DNA of 64,000 nucleotides, taken from positions 1-64,000 of the forward strand of contig ONJQ01000003.1 of NCBI GenBank assembly GCA_900318175.1, written 5' to 3'. Positions 16,779 to 28,900 of this stretch are shown here, one piece after another. Position numbers and translations under genes: made by a program. The notes beneath the pieces were generated by a model. It saw only the letters and a list, made by a program, of their open reading frames with translations, was not told the origin of the DNA and ran no database searches. Source of the DNA: an uncultured Bacteroidales bacterium. GTDB lineage: Bacteria > Bacteroidota > Bacteroidia > Bacteroidales > P3. How positions within the stretch are numbered: position 1 is the stretch's first letter; the number at the start of each line of letters is the position of its first letter.

Positions 16779-17723
16779 ATGAAAAAGACACTCATTATCA
16801 CCCTTGCCGCCCTGCTGCTGGCGGCATGCACAAGCAACGAGGAGAAACTGAAACAACGCGCCGAGGAGCTGTGCCGCTACATCCCCGACCATGAACTGTT
16901 GGAGCAGTCGAAGGACTACATGACGGCGGATTTCTATGCCGTGCTGGACACGATGTTCAACCGTCTGCCGGAACATGAGGCTATGGACCACGAATGGCTC
17001 TACTACTTCGTCACCGGCAACGGCGGCACAATGGCCGACTACACAGTCACCGCTGTGGAACAGACCGACGAGACCCACGCCGTGGCCACCATCAGCGTGC
17101 GTCAAAAATGGGAGGACGGCTCGTTCGACTCCACCTCTGACATTGAGGAGCACAAGCTCTACATGGAGAAGGCAGACGGCCAATGGCTGATGTCGGACTT
17201 CGACGGACACAAGGCCGACTGCATCCGCCACATTGCCATCAGCCGTGACGAACAGGCAAGACGCGACGCCATCGGTGACTATCTGGTGAACGAGATTGGC
17301 GAGCACTACCTGAAAGGCGAGCTCTGCATCCCCACCCTTATGATTGTCTCCTCCGACCAGGCGGGCACAGACAGTGTCCTCGTGCTGTGCGACTGCTGGG
17401 TGCTGTGGTACAACGTGGCTGGCGACACGCTGAAGTGTGTCTCCGGTGGCAACCACAGCGGCCTGATGTCGTTAAAAAAGGAGAATGTAAAATACACCGT
17501 GAAATCCTTTGAGCAGACCGTCGACGGTGCCGGCAACGACGCCAGCGCCCGTCGCATATTCGGCTCCCACTACGACATATACCAGAACATGCACTCTAAC
17601 CAAGATGTTCGCGAGGCCTTCCGCAAAGAGCAGCTGCAGGAGTATGTCAAAAAACACAACCTGAACGTCCACTACTACCAAGACTATGGCTGGCCCGCCG
17701 TGAAGCTTTTCGAATCCGAATGA
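16779..17723 (+). CDS. Hypothetical lipoprotein
   Basis: The 314-residue product begins MKKTLIITLAALLLAACTSNEEK, with a classical lipobox (LAAC) and acylation at Cys17. Residues ~20-155 look like a DUF3828/NTF2-like domain (DFYAVLDTMFNRL... YTVTAVEQTDETHAVATISV... DGQWLMSDFDGH). The C-terminal part is a second similar beta-rich unit. No enzyme motif is visible. It has its own promoter and is followed 10 bases later by a GNAT gene. Confidence 0.75.
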   Translation: MKKTLIITLAALLLAACTSNEEKLKQRAEELCRYIPDHELLEQSKDYMTADFYAVLDTMFNRLPEHEAMDHEWLYYFVTGNGGTMADYTVTAVEQTDETHAVATISVRQKWEDGSFDSTSDIEEHKLYMEKADGQWLMSDFDGHKADCIRHIAISRDEQARRDAIGDYLVNEIGEHYLKGELCIPTLMIVSSDQAGTDSVLVLCDCWVLWYNVAGDTLKCVSGGNHSGLMSLKKENVKYTVKSFEQTVDGAGNDASARRIFGSHYDIYQNMHSNQDVREAFRKEQLQEYVKKHNLNVHYYQDYGWPAVKLFESE

Positions 17724-17733
17724 GCGTAAGACG

Positions 17734-18261
17734 ATGGAAACCGAACGGATACTATTGCGGCCGTGGCGTGAGGAGGATGCCGAAGCGCTGTATCGCCATG
17801 CCTCCGACCCCGAGGTGGGTCCACGGGCGGGCTGGTCGCCTCACAAAAGCGTGGACGAAAGCCGCAATATTATCCGCACCCTCTTTGCCAATGACCACAC
17901 GTGGGCCATCGTCCAGAAGGAGAGCAGGGAACCCATCGGCTGCATTTGTTACTACACCCCCGACGAAAGCAATATCGGCATCGGCCCCAACGATGCCGAG
18001 GTAGGCTATTGGGTTGCACGCCCCTATTGGAACAGAGGCATCGCCACCGAGGCGCTGCAACTGCTCATTGACTATTGTTTACGCCAACGGGGTTTCCGCA
18101 CCCTATGGGCTGACTACTTCCCAGACAACCAAGCCAGCGGGCGCATGATGCAGAAATGCGGCTTCCACGACACAGGCCAGCTGAACCATTGCAGCCGCCT
18201 CGCCATTGGCTCCAACCGCCCGGTGAAAGTCATGCGTCTGGACAATGAGACAATAACTTAA
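17734..18261 (+). CDS. GNAT family N-acetyltransferase, RimJ/RimL type
   Basis: The 175-residue protein starts METERILLRPWREEDAEALYRHASDP, the standard opening of RimJ/RimL-like acetyltransferases. It continues with EVGYWVARPYWNRGIATEALQLLIDY, whose NRGIAT is the acetyl-CoA pyrophosphate loop, and ends DNQASGRMMQKCGFHDTG. Such enzymes acetylate protein N-termini or small amines; the target here is unknown. It follows the lipoprotein by 10 bases, probably in the same transcript. Confidence 0.9.
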   Translation: METERILLRPWREEDAEALYRHASDPEVGPRAGWSPHKSVDESRNIIRTLFANDHTWAIVQKESREPIGCICYYTPDESNIGIGPNDAEVGYWVARPYWNRGIATEALQLLIDYCLRQRGFRTLWADYFPDNQASGRMMQKCGFHDTGQLNHCSRLAIGSNRPVKVMRLDNETIT

Positions 18262-18295
18262 ACTATTCCAGTATAATTCATAATAACCTCATCAC

Positions 18296-18556
18296 ATGGA
18301 ATACATCACCGAGAGAAACCGGATCTACCTCCTGCATGAAGGCATGGAGGTGGCGGAAATCACCTTCCCTCAGACGGCGGACGGGGTCTACACCATCAAC
18401 CACACCTATGTGGACGACCGGCTGCGCGGACAAGGCATCGCCTCAGAACTGGTGCGCCGGGCCGTGGCCGAAATCGAGCATCGCGGCGGACAGGTGAGAG
18501 CCACCTGCAGCTATGCCCTGCTGTGGCTGGCTCGCAACCGCGGCTGCGAGCAGTAG
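18296..18556 (+). CDS. Small GNAT-like acetyltransferase (YjdJ type)
   Basis: The 86-residue protein consists only of the short GNAT_acetyltr_2/YjdJ-like core: AEITFPQTADGVYTINHTYV, then DDRLRGQGIASELVRRAV with the acetyl-CoA loop RGQGIA, and VRATCSYALLWLARN. The length is normal for the family, which includes poorly understood bacterial proteins. It lies 34 bases after a larger GNAT gene and converges on lptB. Confidence 0.85.
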   Translation: MEYITERNRIYLLHEGMEVAEITFPQTADGVYTINHTYVDDRLRGQGIASELVRRAVAEIEHRGGQVRATCSYALLWLARNRGCEQ

Positions 18557-18654
18557 CCGACCGCCTGACGGCAAACCGCTATGGACATTGAACATGGCAG
18601 CTCTCGCCGCCCGATAGCCGAGAGTAGTGTACTGGGACCAGCGGCCTGGCTGCA

Positions 18655-19410
18655 TCAGTCAGCGTTGAGGGCGCGGGTGCTGGCGCGACGGAGCTCGAAG
18701 TCGCGACCCAGATATTTCTCACGCACGTCGGGGTCGGCTGCCATCTCCTCCGGGGTGCCGTGGTGGAGCACGCTGCCTTCGTAGAGGAGGTATGCGCGGT
18801 CGGTAATGCTGAGGGTCTCATGGACGTTGTGGTCAGTGATGAGGATGCCGATGTTGCGGTCCTTCAGGTGCGCGACAATGTCCTGGATGTCCTGCACTGC
18901 TATGGGGTCGACACCGGCAAAAGGCTCGTCGAGGAGGAGGAATTTGGGGTCATTGGCCAAGGCGCGGGCAATCTCGGTGCGTCGACGTTCGCCGCCGGAG
19001 AGCTGTATGCCTTTGCTGCGGCGTATCTTTTCAAGACCGAATTCAGAAACGAGGGACTCCAGTTTCTCCTTGCGCTGGGCGGCGTCGAGGTCCTTGCGGA
19101 ATTCGAGGATGGACATGATGTTGTCCTCCACCGTCATGTGGCGGAAGACGGAGGCCTCCTGAGCCAGATAGCCCACACCGAGCTGGGCACGGCGGTACAT
19201 GGGCATCTTGGTGATTTCACGGTCGTCGAGGAAGACGCGGCCCGAGAAGGGTTTGATGATGCCCACAATCATGTAGAAGGTGGTTGTCTTGCCAGCACCG
19301 TTGGGGCCGAGGAGGCCGACAATCTCGCCTTGGTTGACACTGACGCTCACCTCTTTGACCACGGTGCGCGAGCGGTATATCTTGACTACGTTTTCAGTTC
19401 GGAGTTGCAT
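18655..19410 (-). CDS. lptB: LPS export ABC transporter ATP-binding protein
   Basis: LptB powers extraction of lipopolysaccharide from the inner membrane through LptFG and the Lpt bridge. The 251-residue protein has Walker [10 protein letters not shown], the LptB-typical [18 protein letters not shown], signature LSGGERRR, Walker [17 protein letters not shown] and the H-loop [10 protein letters not shown]. It reads on the minus strand downstream of kdsD, separated by an octamer-repeat spacer. Both serve Kdo/LPS biogenesis, a natural pairing. Confidence 0.95.
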   Translation of the reverse strand: MQLRTENVVKIYRSRTVVKEVSVSVNQGEIVGLLGPNGAGKTTTFYMIVGIIKPFSGRVFLDDREITKMPMYRRAQLGVGYLAQEASVFRHMTVEDNIMSILEFRKDLDAAQRKEKLESLVSEFGLEKIRRSKGIQLSGGERRRTEIARALANDPKFLLLDEPFAGVDPIAVQDIQDIVAHLKDRNIGILITDHNVHETLSITDRAYLLYEGSVLHHGTPEEMAADPDVREKYLGRDFELRRASTRALNAD

Positions 19411-19419
19411 GTGTGGATT

Positions 19420-19516
19420 TGTTGATATGTTGATACGTTGGTTGTTGATACGTTGATATGTTGATACATTGATATGATGTGGGGCGTTAAACGTATAAAC
19501 TTATCAACGTATAAAC
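19420..19516. repeat. 8-bp tandem repeat block (TTGATAYG family), locus 1
   Basis: About seven units of TTGATATG/TTGATACG, partly degenerate, are followed by the opposite orientation (CGTATAAA, TTATCAAC). The block fills the whole gap between lptB and kdsD. The same octamer occurs at two more gaps within 6.5 kb. Confidence 0.85.
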
Positions 19517-19520
19517 GATT

Positions 19521-20501
19521 TTATATAATTCCTTCGCGGAGGATGTCGTGGAGGTGCAGCACGCCGAGATAGAGCCCCTGGCTGTCGACCACGACGAGCT
19601 GAGTGATGCTGTGGGTGCGCATAAGGTGGAGTGCATTGACGGCATATTCGGTGTCGATGATGCACTTGGGATTGCGGGTCATGATGTCGGCTGCCGTGAG
19701 TTGATCGAAGGAGGTATTGGCCTTAATCATCCGGCGCAGGTCGCCGTCAGTGACGATGCCTTGCACGGCAAGTCCTTGCTGGGCAGGGGTGACGACGACG
19801 GCGCAGCCCAGACGGCGCGAGGTCATCTCAAGAATGGTTTCGCGCACGGGCGTGTCGGGAGCCACTTGGGGCTTCTCGTTCTGGCGGTAGAGGTCGCTGA
19901 CGCGCATGTAGAGCTGCTTGCCCAGGGCTCCACCGGGGTGGAAGCGTGCAAAGTCGCGGGCGGTGAAGTTGCGGCATGCCATGAGGGCTATGGCCAAGGC
20001 GTCGCCCATGACCAGTTGGGCCGTGGTGCTGCTGGTGGGGGCAAGGTTGTTGGGACAGGCCTCATGCTGCACGGTGGTGTCCAGCACAATGTCGGCCTCG
20101 CGGGCTAAGAAGGAGTCGGTGTTGCCCACTATGGCGATGAGTTTGTTCCCGAAGTTCTTGACCAGGGGGATGAGGATTTTTATCTCAGGGGTATTGCCGC
20201 TTTTCGAGATGCACACCACCACGTCGTCGGGGCGTATCATGCCGAGGTCGCCATGGATGGCATCGGCGGCATGCATAAAGAGGGCCGGAGTGCCCGTGCT
20301 GTTGAGGGTGGAGACCACTTTGGTGGCTATGTTTGCACTCTTCCCAATGCCAGTGAGGATGACACGTCCAGATGCTGAAAATATGGTTTCAACTGCATCG
20401 GAAAAACTATTATCGATGTGTTGCGCCAGGCTTTCGACTGCCTTTTTTTCTTCTGCAATTACTTCTATTGCAATTCTCTGTATTTCTTCTTGGGTCTTCA
20501 A
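19521..20501 (-). CDS. kdsD: Arabinose-5-phosphate isomerase, KpsF/GutQ family
   Basis: The enzyme converts ribulose-5-phosphate to arabinose-5-phosphate, the first step toward Kdo for LPS. The SIS domain is clear (GRVILTGIGKSANIATKV, AIHGDLGMIRPDDVVVCISKSGNT), with a C-terminal pair of CBS repeats (VQGIVTDGDLRRMI, MTRNPKCIIDTEYAVNAL). The frame stays open upstream, but the conserved protein begins at LKTQEEIQRI, where a TTG at 20499-20501 gives 326 residues, close to the E. coli length. I therefore use TTG; no ATG lies nearby. It is transcribed divergently from recQ and leads into lptB. Confidence 0.88.
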   Translation of the reverse strand: MKTQEEIQRIAIEVIAEEKKAVESLAQHIDNSFSDAVETIFSASGRVILTGIGKSANIATKVVSTLNSTGTPALFMHAADAIHGDLGMIRPDDVVVCISKSGNTPEIKILIPLVKNFGNKLIAIVGNTDSFLAREADIVLDTTVQHEACPNNLAPTSSTTAQLVMGDALAIALMACRNFTARDFARFHPGGALGKQLYMRVSDLYRQNEKPQVAPDTPVRETILEMTSRRLGCAVVVTPAQQGLAVQGIVTDGDLRRMIKANTSFDQLTAADIMTRNPKCIIDTEYAVNALHLMRTHSITQLVVVDSQGLYLGVLHLHDILREGII

Positions 20502-20513
20502 GACTAATTTTTT

Positions 20514-20557
20514 TTTGCCGTTTGAAAAAAAAATGCTATTTTTGAACTGCAAAATTA
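20514..20557. promoter_or_regulatory. Divergent promoters between kdsD and recQ
   Basis: On the plus strand TTTG (20514-20517), a 19-base spacer and TATTTTTG (20537-20544) precede recQ. On the minus strand TAATTTTG (20557-20550) precedes kdsD. The two -7 boxes face away from each other within 73 bases, so both genes are probably driven from here. Confidence 0.7.
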
Positions 20558-20574
20558 CAGTTTTTTTTTGGATT

Positions 20575-22782
<2,208 letters not shown>

Positions 22783-22786
22783 GTTA

Positions 22787-22853
22787 GATGTTGATATGTT
22801 GATAAGTCTATACGGCTTGCAACATATCAACGTATCAACATATCAACAATCAA
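22787..22853. repeat. 8-bp repeat block, locus 2 (inverted arrangement)
   Basis: TTGATATGTTGATA on the left faces CATATCAACGTATCAACATATCAA on the right, so the recQ-thioesterase gap can fold into a hairpin. The unit is the same as at loci 1 and 3. Confidence 0.8.
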
Positions 22854-22854
22854 A

Positions 22855-23253
22855 ATGATTACTCCGGGAATAAAAAACCAACTGCGACAGACGGTCACCG
22901 ACCAGATGACCGCCGACCGCGTGGGCAGCGGACTGGCACAGGTGTTTGCCACCCCCATGATGATTGCCCTGATGGAACAGACCTGTGCCGAAAGCGTCGC
23001 TCCCCTCCTCCCCGAAGGGCAAAGCACCGTGGGCACACACCTCAACGTCAGCCACTGCTCCGCCACTCCCATCGGCATGGAGGTGTGGTGCGACAGCGAA
23101 CTGATTGAGGTGGACCGCCGTCGGCTCGTTTTCAATGTCAAAGCCTACGACTCCTGCGGCCTCATCGGCGAAGGGGAACATGAGCGTTTCATCATTGACA
23201 ATGCCAAATTCCAAGCCAACACCGAGAGCAAAGCGAAAAAGACAATCCCATGA
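22855..23253 (+). CDS. Hotdog-fold thioesterase, FlK-like
   Basis: The 132-residue protein has the hotdog thioesterase layout of the fluoroacetyl-CoA thioesterase-like family. It has ATPMMIALMEQTCAESV with the acid, GTHLNVSHCSATPIGMEV with the catalytic-type histidine, and RLVFNVKAYDSCGLIGEGEHERFII. Members hydrolyse acyl-CoA thioesters; the substrate here is unknown. The stop overlaps the next start (ATGA), so it is coupled to the sulfatase-like gene. Confidence 0.85.
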   Translation: MITPGIKNQLRQTVTDQMTADRVGSGLAQVFATPMMIALMEQTCAESVAPLLPEGQSTVGTHLNVSHCSATPIGMEVWCDSELIEVDRRRLVFNVKAYDSCGLIGEGEHERFIIDNAKFQANTESKAKKTIP

Positions 23254-25712
23254 TCCAGCATCCGCATCACATCCGTTGTAGATGCATCGCCGATGATAAG
23301 GAAGGGCTGAAACCCGCTGGTTTTTCACTTCCCCCGCAACAAACCACCACGGCACCCGGGCGTTTCAAACAATCGCTGGCACGCTATCTGGCCATAGTGG
23401 GTGTATACCTGTTGGGGCTGACAGTCCTCAAGGTGGTCGAGCTCCTTGTGCTGGGTGAGGGCTCGCTCCAAGCCCGTATATGGGTCCATGCACTGGTGTA
23501 TAACCTGATTGTGGCCTCGTGGGAAGCCTTGGCCATAGGTATCCTTTACTTTCTGATACGACTGCTCTCCGAACGGGCAGCCATGATCACTGCAGCAATC
23601 CTGTATGCACTCCTGCTGCTGTCGGAAACAGGGCTGACGCTGTATGTGGCGCACAACGGCTTCATGCTGGGTTGCGAACTGGCGGTGCGGCCATTCAATG
23701 AAACACTCATGGCCATAAAAGGAGCCATGGGTGTGGTAGTGCCTCTGGTGCTGGTGGCCGTGCTGACGGGTGGCATCTCTCTCATCGCCCTGTGGCGTGC
23801 CAAGCGTCCCACACCGGCCGTTTGGGCAACAGCAGTGGTTGTTGGCCTGTTGATAGTGCTCTCGCTCATATTCAAAATGTCGCATCTGGTAGTAAACAAC
23901 TATCGTCAATTCATCCTCAACAAAACCCTCTATCTGGTCGACGACTGCCGCGTCTATTTCCGTCAGACCCGCCACAATCCGGCAAACGGCCAGCAAACAG
24001 AGTACAACCAACAGTACATCACCGAACTCCTCGCCACCCACCCCGAGTGGGGCACCCCCCTCGACCCTCACTACCCCTTGGAGCGACCCACCCCTGCCGA
24101 CACCTTCCTCTCTCCCTACTTCCAATCGGGCAAAGCAACACCCAACATTGTCATCATCATCGTGGAGTCGTTGGGCGCGGAAATGATGGGCTCGGGAGCC
24201 ATGCCCTTTGTCGACTCCCTGGCGGCCACAGGTCTATATTGGCGCAACTGCCTCTCCACCACCATGCGCAGCTACGGAGCCGTGCCTGCCATCACCGGTT
24301 CGGTAGGCGGCCCACGCAGTTTCCAGTTCGGCACCATGCCCGACCACAACAGCCTTTTCTCCCTCCTCAAATCGTCCGGCTACAACACCCGGGCCTACTA
24401 TGCCGGCGACTTCCATTTCGACTGCATCTACGAGTACCTCACCGCCCAGCGCCTCGACTACCTCTCGCCACTGTACGACGAGTTTGTCTCCTCTCCGCCG
24501 CAGGGTGCCTACTGGTGGGGCTACAACGACGACATCCTCTTTGCCCACACCCTCAACGACCTCGAAGGCTACTCCCGCCACCCACACCACGCTCCACACC
24601 TCTCGCTCGTCACCACCCTCTCTATGCACGAAGAGCTGCGCCTGCCGGACAAAGCCCTGCAGCAAGACTACCAGCGGCGCGCCTCCCTGTTGAAGCCGGC
24701 TGGCGCTGGCCTTGCCTCCCTCTTCCCCGCCTGCCTCTTCACCGACGACTGTCTGCGCCGCTTCATTAACGGCTACTGCAAACTCCCAGGCTACGCCAAC
24801 ACCCTCTTCGTCATCACTGGCGACCACGCCTCGGGCCGTCAGCATGGCGACTACCTCGCCTCGCACCATGTGCCGCTCATCCTCTGGTCACCCCTCGTCA
24901 AACGTCATGCCACCTTCTCCCATCTCGTCACACACAACGACATCGCCCCCGCCCTCTACAGCCTCCTCACATCCCGCTTCGGGCTGAAACCCCATCCCAC
25001 CGTCCATTGGCTGGGCGACGGTCTCGGCCCCTCGCCCAAGACCCTCGTAGTGGTCAACTATATCCACACGATACAGAACATCATCTACCGCAACTACTAC
25101 TACCAGCCCGCCAACAACTACCTCAGCGAAGAGTTCTACTCCTTCGGCCCCGACCTCACCCTTCACCCCTGCAGCGACACCGCCGCCCTGCACACCTGCC
25201 GTCGGCAGATCGAGCTACTCCGCTACCTTTACGCCTACACCTACAACGCCAACCGCCTCACAGCCCATCCCGTCCACGCCAACCGCTACACCACCACCGC
25301 CATCTTCCTGCCCGACACCGCCGTCACCAGCCTCACCCCCGCCAGCCACTCGTCCTACACCGAGCACCCCCTCCTCAACACCACACCGCTGCACGCAACG
25401 CAAAGCTACACCACCGCGCGGGTGACGCTCGAAGCCGATGCCACCATCGTGGGCAACCCCTCCATGCAGCAATACCACATCCTCACCTTCCACCTCACCG
25501 ATGGCAATGGCGAACAACGCTACGACGAACCCCTCTACCGCAACTACACCAACGGCAAACACCTCAGCGTCACCAAAACCTTCCCCCTCAACGGCGCGGA
25601 AGCCCCCCTGCTGGCCATCACCCTGCATCCCCCCTACTCCCAAGCCGACTGGCTGGCCGGAAGCAGCGTCACCCTGTCAAACATCAAAATCACCATCGAA
25701 TATGGCAAATAA
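23250..25712 (+). CDS. LTA synthase-like membrane sulfatase / phosphoglycerol transferase family
   Basis: The 820-residue protein has about five transmembrane helices (residues ~45-220), then an extracytoplasmic alkaline-phosphatase-fold domain. That domain starts at NIVIIIVESLGAEMMG (metal-binding Glu), has TTMRSYGAVPAITGSVGG with the likely catalytic threonine, and ITGDHASG...HHVPLILWSP for metal binding. Family members transfer phosphoglycerol or phosphoethanolamine to envelope glycans or lipids. Residues ~640-820 form an extra beta-rich domain with many His, Thr and Tyr, which is longer than usual. Coupled to the thioesterase. The substrate is inferred only as an envelope component. Confidence 0.85.
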   Translation: MIQHPHHIRCRCIADDKEGLKPAGFSLPPQQTTTAPGRFKQSLARYLAIVGVYLLGLTVLKVVELLVLGEGSLQARIWVHALVYNLIVASWEALAIGILYFLIRLLSERAAMITAAILYALLLLSETGLTLYVAHNGFMLGCELAVRPFNETLMAIKGAMGVVVPLVLVAVLTGGISLIALWRAKRPTPAVWATAVVVGLLIVLSLIFKMSHLVVNNYRQFILNKTLYLVDDCRVYFRQTRHNPANGQQTEYNQQYITELLATHPEWGTPLDPHYPLERPTPADTFLSPYFQSGKATPNIVIIIVESLGAEMMGSGAMPFVDSLAATGLYWRNCLSTTMRSYGAVPAITGSVGGPRSFQFGTMPDHNSLFSLLKSSGYNTRAYYAGDFHFDCIYEYLTAQRLDYLSPLYDEFVSSPPQGAYWWGYNDDILFAHTLNDLEGYSRHPHHAPHLSLVTTLSMHEELRLPDKALQQDYQRRASLLKPAGAGLASLFPACLFTDDCLRRFINGYCKLPGYANTLFVITGDHASGRQHGDYLASHHVPLILWSPLVKRHATFSHLVTHNDIAPALYSLLTSRFGLKPHPTVHWLGDGLGPSPKTLVVVNYIHTIQNIIYRNYYYQPANNYLSEEFYSFGPDLTLHPCSDTAALHTCRRQIELLRYLYAYTYNANRLTAHPVHANRYTTTAIFLPDTAVTSLTPASHSSYTEHPLLNTTPLHATQSYTTARVTLEADATIVGNPSMQQYHILTFHLTDGNGEQRYDEPLYRNYTNGKHLSVTKTFPLNGAEAPLLAITLHPPYSQADWLAGSSVTLSNIKITIEYGK

Positions 25713-25756
25713 CCTGAACGTTGATAGCTCCATCCGATAAGCCTAAAACAGATAAA

Positions 25757-25931
25757 CATATCAACATATAAACGTATCAACATATCAACATATAAACGTA
25801 TCAACATATAAACATAAAACATATCAACATATCAACATATAAACCTATCAACATATAAACACATCAACATATAAACCTATCAACATATAAACCTATCAAC
25901 ATATAAACACATCAACAAATCAACATAAATC
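25757..25931. repeat. 8-bp tandem repeat array, 22 units, locus 3
   Basis: An uninterrupted run of CATATCAA/CATATAAA/CGTATCAA/CCTATCAA units, with one 7-base unit, fills 175 bases and ends 6 bases before the ATG of the next gene. Units alternate C and A at position 6 in a near-regular way. There are no spacers, so it is not a CRISPR array. Copy-number change would alter the leader of the glycoside hydrolase gene. Confidence 0.95.
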
Positions 25932-25937
25932 ATCTCT

Positions 25938-28900
25938 ATGTTCAGAATAATAATTCCCCTAATAGCATCGATACTACTATTGCACGGATGTGCCTCCGTA
26001 ATGACCCGTGGCGGTGCGCCACCCCCCTCCCCTTTCGGCCCCTGCCCCACCCCCCAACAGGTGAGCTGGCAGCGCATGGAGATGAACATGTTCTGCCATT
26101 TCGGCCCCAACACCTTCACAGGCCTTGAATGGGGCGAAGGCACAGAAACCGAAAACCTCTTCAATCCCACCGCCCTCGACTGCCGCCAATGGGTGGCCAC
26201 AGCCAAAGGCGCCGGCATGCGGGGCATCATCCTCACCGCCAAACATCACGACGGCTTCTGCCTCTGGCCCAACCCCGCCAGCACACACACCGTGGCCCAA
26301 AGCCAATGGCTGCAGGGCAAGGGCGATGTGCTGCGCAGCCTCTCCGATGCTTGCCGCGAAGGGGGCATAAAAATGGGTGTCTACATCTCCCCTTGGGACC
26401 GCAACGCCCCCACCTACGGCACTCCCGCCTACAACGAGACCTTCCGCCAAACGCTGCTCCACGCCCTTGGCCATTACGGCCCGATCTTCGAACAGTGGTT
26501 CGACGGTGCCAACGGCGAAGGCCCCAACGGTCGCAAGCAACAATATGATTGGCCGCTCTTCAACGGCACCGTGGCCGCCCTCCAGCCACAAGCCCTTATC
26601 TTCAGCGACGTGGGCCCCGGCTGCCACTGGATGGGCAATGAGCAGGGCGTGAACGGCGAGACCTGCTGGTCCCTCCTCGACACCGCGGGCTTCACTCCCG
26701 GTGCAGGGGCTCCGCCGCTGAGCGTACTCAACTGTGGCAACCCGCAAGGCACCGTCTGGATACCTGCCGAGACCGATGTCTCCATCCGTCCCGGCTGGTT
26801 CTACCACGCCACCGAGCAGCCCAAAAGCCTGCAGGAACTTCTCAATATCTATTACACCAGCGTGGGGCGCAACTCCCTGCTGCTGCTCAACGTCCCGCCT
26901 GACACGCATGGCCTCATCCCCGCCGCCGACTCCCTCCGCCTCATGGAGCTGCGCGAAGCCCTCGACAGCATTTTCCGCCACAACCTTGCCCTCCACGCCA
27001 CAATCACCGCCTCCCATTGTCGGGGCAAAGACTTCTCCCCCGCCAACGTGGTGGACACCGGCTACCACACCTACTGGGCCGTGCCCGACAGCTGCCTGAC
27101 CCCCACGCTCACCCTCGCCTTCGACAGCCCCGTCACCTTCAACCGCATCCTGTTGCAGGAGTACATCCCACTGGGCCAGCGCATAGAGCGTTTCCGGGTC
27201 GAGACCTTCAGCCCCACCATCGGCTGGCAGACCCTTGCCCACGCCACCACCATCGGCTACAAGCGCATCCTCCTCACCCCCTCCTGCACCACCCGCCGGC
27301 TGCGCATCGTCTTCGAAAGCGCACGGGCTTGCCCCGTCATCAACCACCTCGGCCTCTATCAGGACAACCTCCTTGCGCCCCCATCCTTGCCTGTGTCCAC
27401 GGACACCCTCTCCGCCGCCCTCTTCGGGGCCAACCCTGACGGCGTCGGCCTCAACACGCGGTGCCTCCAGGCCGCCATCGACAGCGCTGCCGCCCGCTAT
27501 GCCCGCACAGGCGCCGCCACCGTGGTGCGGCTGCCCCGCGGCCAGTACGTCACCGGCTCCCTCTACCTCAAAAGCGGCGTCACCCTCCATCTCGACAGCG
27601 GCGCCCTGCTCCTCGGCTCCCTCAATCCCTTCGACTACGTCAAAGACCCCCTTTGCCGCTGGACCGCCCTGCTCTTTGCCGTGAGCCAGCAACACATCGG
27701 CCTGTCCGGCAGCGGCACCATCGATTGCCGCGGTTGGCAAGTGGCCAACAACACCGTGGACCTCATCCACAAAGGCCTCATCCAAGACCCCCTCAAATAC
27801 GACCGTCCCAACGAAACCAACCGCCCGGAGATTATCCACTTCCGCAGTTGCGACCATGTGACCGTCCGCGGCATCACCCTCCGCAACCCCGCCTCCTGGT
27901 GCCAACAGTACGACCAATGCTCTCAGCTGCTCATCGACGGCATCAGCGTCGACGCCAAGTGCTATTGGAACAACGACGGCCTCGACATCGTCGACTGCCG
28001 CAACGTAATGGTTCGCAACTGCAACATCGACGCCTCCGACGACGCCTACTGCTTCAAGAGCCACAGCACACAAGGCCTTTCAGAGAATGTGCTTGTCGAG
28101 AACTGCACAGGCCGCAGCAGTGCCAACGGCATCAAGTTCGGCACCGTGACCCGCGGCACCTTCCGCCACTTCCGCTTCCGCAACATCCTCATCCACGACA
28201 CCTACCGCAGCGCTCTCACCATCGCCAGCGTTGACGGGGCCGTTGTTGAAGACGTGGTGGTGGACAGTCTGCGCAGCATCAACACGGGCAACCCCCTCTT
28301 CCTGCGCCTTGCCGCCCGCAACCTTCCACCCGACAGCCCCCACAAGCCCTGTCTGCGCGACATCACCATCAAGCACCTCTATGCCGAAGTGCCCTACACC
28401 AAGCCCGACACCGGCTACCCCTACGAGGGTCCCGTGGAGGACCAGCCCCGCAACATCTGCCCCTCCATCATCGCCGGCACCCCCGGCCTCCGCATCAGCA
28501 ACATCACCCTGCAGGACGTCGAACTCATCTACCCCGGCCTTGCCGACACGGCCTACGCCCGCCGCGGCACCACCCCTGCCGAGCTGGCCGCCATCCCCGA
28601 GCACGAACGCCGCTATCCCGAATTCTCCATGTGGAAGGAACTCCCCGCGTGGGGTCTCTACCTGCGCCACGCCGACAGCGTCACCCTGCAGCGCGTCACC
28701 CTCCGTCTGCGCCATGCCGACTATCGCCCCGCCATTGTGGCCGACGATGCCGACCTCCTCACCCTGGTGGGTACCACTGCCCCCTCGGCCCTTGTGGCCA
28801 ACAATGTGCGCCATCTCAAACAGCGTGGCAGCAGCCTTGCCATCCGTAGGCAACACTCCGCCACAGCCCCTCAGCCCACGGCCACAGCCGAGCCGCAGGA

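Noticed and set aside
19918..20574. Long N-terminal extension of RecQ
   Set aside because: The frame runs antisense through kdsD; the RecQ family begins at MTVLQTQLKEIFGF (20575), right after a promoter.
25757..25931. CRISPR-like array
   Set aside because: The units are 8 bases and directly adjacent with no unique spacers; no cas gene is in the window.
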